Shown here: positions 62,725 through 64,000 of the stretch, one piece after another
Position numbering within the stretch: the first letter of the stretch is position 1
How the letters are laid out: each line of letters opens with the position of its first letter
NCBI RefSeq assembly: GCF_007004725.1
Contig: NZ_ML660171.1
Location: forward strand, 1 to 64,000
DNA: 64,000 nucleotides
DNA from: Aliikangiella coralliicola
Lineage (GTDB): Bacteria > Pseudomonadota > Gammaproteobacteria > Enterobacterales > Kangiellaceae
Direction: 5' to 3'
Translations under genes and position numbers: made by a program
Notes under the pieces: model-generated
What the model saw: only the letters and a program-made list of their open reading frames with translations
The model's database searches: none
Told to the model about the DNA's origin: nothing

Positions 62725-63260
62725 TCTTTTAACCTTTTAGATCCCCGGTGTAACCAGGATTTAATGGTATTAACATTGGTGTTAAATTTGTTGGCAAGGT
62801 CGTCACGTGAATAGCCTTGTATGTATGCCATTGTAATACAAGTTCTAGCCCGTTCATTGAGCGTTTTCATGCAGGCAAGCAAATCTCCCTGCTGTTGACC
62901 GTGTACCGCCTTGTCTTCAGGAGAGCTGTTTTCCGCGTGTACTGAATCCAACTCAATATTTTCGGAACGATTCTCACTATGGCGTTTTTCTTTCGCCAAA
63001 CGATCTAACGCACGATATCGAGTGATGCTAGTCAGCCAGGTTATTGGCTTGGATTTATCTGGGCGATAGTCGCCAGCATTGTTCCAGATTTGGACAAATG
63101 CTTCTTGCAAAACTTCATTGCTCAGATCGTCTGATCTGACAATATTGAAAGCCACGCGATTCAAGTAAGGAGATAAGCGCTCATAGAGTTGTTTTAGCGC
63201 TTGCTGATCCTTTAACGCACAACGGGCGAGGAGATCAATTAAAGCATCTTGGTCATGCAT
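62694..63260 (-). CDS. ECF sigma factor (RpoE/SigK-like)
   Basis: A 188-residue extracytoplasmic-function sigma factor. Region 2 has YLNRVAFNIVRSDDLSNEVLQEAFVQIW, with DKSKPITWLTSITRYRALDRL, and region 4 has RARTCITMAYIQGYSRDDLANKF and NTIKSWLHRGSKRLKECL. It forms the head of a four-gene operon with its anti-sigma factor, the LRR protein and the barrel protein. ECF sigma factors commonly read their own promoter, which should lie in the 430-base gap shared with the RTX gene. Confidence 0.93.
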   Translation of the reverse strand: MHDQDALIDLLARCALKDQQALKQLYERLSPYLNRVAFNIVRSDDLSNEVLQEAFVQIWNNAGDYRPDKSKPITWLTSITRYRALDRLAKEKRHSENRSENIELDSVHAENSSPEDKAVHGQQQGDLLACMKTLNERARTCITMAYIQGYSRDDLANKFNTNVNTIKSWLHRGSKRLKECLDQKTQIA

Positions 63261-63691
63261 GAAAATTATCTATCCAGTTAATTTGTTACGTCCGGCATAC
63301 CCGAAAACAGTTATCGAATATAAACCTATATCAAATATCAATCTATATCGAATCCCAATCTATATCGAATCCCAATCTACGTCACGGGCAAGCCGCCAAA
63401 GTAGTTTGCATCAAGCTATACGAGCTAGGCATAACATTATACGGACGAGTTGTAGGAAAAGTTGCATAAAAATTTCCGGTCCGAAATTCTCTTGTCTCGT
63501 CTTGAGCTTTCCTGATAGTAACTTGAATTCTAGAGAGGCTCTAAGTCCTTGGCTTCAGTCTAGCGAAAAATGTCGACTAGTTCCCATTCAACTTATTTTA
63601 TAAAAAAAATTTCCAAGTACTGCAACCTTTACCTTCGGCTCCAGTATATCCATTCACAAAACAACCTTTAAAACCATATTGAGGACATACT
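63261..63691. promoter_or_regulatory. Divergent control region with three 17-base tandem repeats
   Basis: Three tandem units of 17 bases with the pattern AAYCTATATCRAATMYC lie at 63323-63339, 63340-63356 and 63357-63373; the last two are identical. A further partial unit follows. They lie about 60-110 bases from the sigma gene start. They could be operator repeats or a slippage array. The rest has no ORF that I trust and contains the promoters of the sigma operon (minus) and the RTX gene (plus). Confidence 0.6.
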
Positions 63692-64000
63692 ATGAAAACC
63701 TCCAACAAAATGACGACCTCCAAAAAAACAATGTATTTTACCAAAACATTTCTGCTGAGTGGATTGTTTATCAATAACGCATTTGCTGAAGTGCTAATTG
63801 GAACCGACCAGAGCAGCGCGAGCAGCACGGAAAATGAAATCGTTTCTATCTATAGCGCAAATCGCGGCACGAATGGTGGTGGAGACCAGAGTCTGCAATT
63901 GGGAGACATGATAACCGGTAGCAACGATAGCGATGTTTTAATTGGCGGCCTTGGTATCGATATTCTCTTTGGCGGTCTCGGCGACGATATTCTCATTGGC
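63692..64000 (+). CDS. RTX calcium-binding protein, N-terminal part (runs off the window)
   Basis: The ATG at 63692 has GAGG eight bases ahead and opens a frame that continues to the right edge. It encodes 103 residues with a signal peptide (KTFLLSGLFINNAFA), a Ser/Asn/Gly-rich stretch (NRGTNGGGDQSLQLG), and the start of RTX nonapeptides (GSNDSDVLIGGLGIDILFGG, LGDDILIG). The rest of the protein is beyond the window, so size and role (adhesin, haemolysin, S-layer or enzyme) cannot be decided. RTX proteins are usually secreted by type I systems without a signal peptide. Here a Sec signal is evident, suggesting periplasmic passage. Confidence 0.88.
   Translation, partial: MKTSNKMTTSKKTMYFTKTFLLSGLFINNAFAEVLIGTDQSSASSTENEIVSIYSANRGTNGGGDQSLQLGDMITGSNDSDVLIGGLGIDILFGGLGDDILIG

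Noticed and set aside
63598-63828. 76-codon minus-strand ORF over the RTX start
   Set aside because: Antisense to the signal peptide region of a convincing RTX gene with its own ribosome site.

Overview
The window reads as chromosomal DNA of a moderately AT-rich marine-type gammaproteobacterium. The evidence is the Escherichia/Pseudomonas-like 5S rRNA, a ZapD-CoaE-PilD-PilC-PilB cluster, AmpD/AmpE, a homodimeric AceE-type pyruvate dehydrogenase, DUF3149 and DUF1631 proteins, and a GlyGly-CTERM-like surface protein. A Kangiella/Aliikangiella-like lineage is my guess; it is inference and was not tested.

Layout. 1-117 is the tail of an rRNA operon (5S) with its terminator. 0.4-3.2 kb holds small accessory genes: a GIY-YIG / PepSY / SprT mini-operon, a stand-alone CysB-type DNA-binding domain and a probable 48-residue membrane protein. 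3.6-7.1 kb is a tight lysine-branch operon (asd-lysC-lysA). 7.2-12.5 kb is a histidine-utilisation locus (hutC-hutH-hutU facing away from hutG, with a HutC-like palindrome between). 12.5-17.5 kb has an HD-GYP phosphodiesterase, an unknown protein, an M49-like lipoprotein peptidase and an exported choice-of-anchor-H type protein.

17.6-27.8 kb is a long minus-strand block: pilA, a TfpX/Z-like pilin accessory gene, pilB, pilC, pilD, then an asparagine synthetase with an unusual C-terminal extension, a 98-residue partner, coaE and zapD. pilA has a good sigma-54 type promoter and an upstream cluster of TGTCA/TGACA sites. nadC and a membrane-anchored retropepsin follow. 29-35.2 kb is a tandem duplication: two near-identical LasA-like (M23) metallopeptidases with two C-terminal PPC domains each, a decayed copy of the retropepsin gene between them, and a ParDE toxin-antitoxin pair present in only one copy of the repeat.

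35.2-40.4 kb is a secreted RHS/YD-repeat protein with a Cys-rich tip and two small downstream genes. 41-45.2 kb has a DUF1631 protein, ampD and ampE, followed by a degenerate tandem repeat. 45.5-53 kb is the pyruvate dehydrogenase operon (aceE-aceF-lpd) preceded by two copies of a 13-bp palindrome. 53.2-60 kb has a polysaccharide deacetylase, a DUF3149 micro-protein, a sodium-symporter family transporter, a palindromic element with 30-bp arms, a TPR protein, and an AraC regulator divergent from an MFS permease. 60-63.3 kb is a four-gene operon with overlapping frames (ECF sigma factor, RskA-like anti-sigma, leucine-rich-repeat protein, outer-membrane barrel), divergent from an RTX-repeat protein that runs off the right edge.

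The parts most worth following are the ECF/LRR/barrel/RTX locus, the duplicated LasA region with its inserted toxin-antitoxin module, the extended asparagine synthetase next to the pilus genes, and the RHS protein with its unassigned tip and candidate immunity genes.
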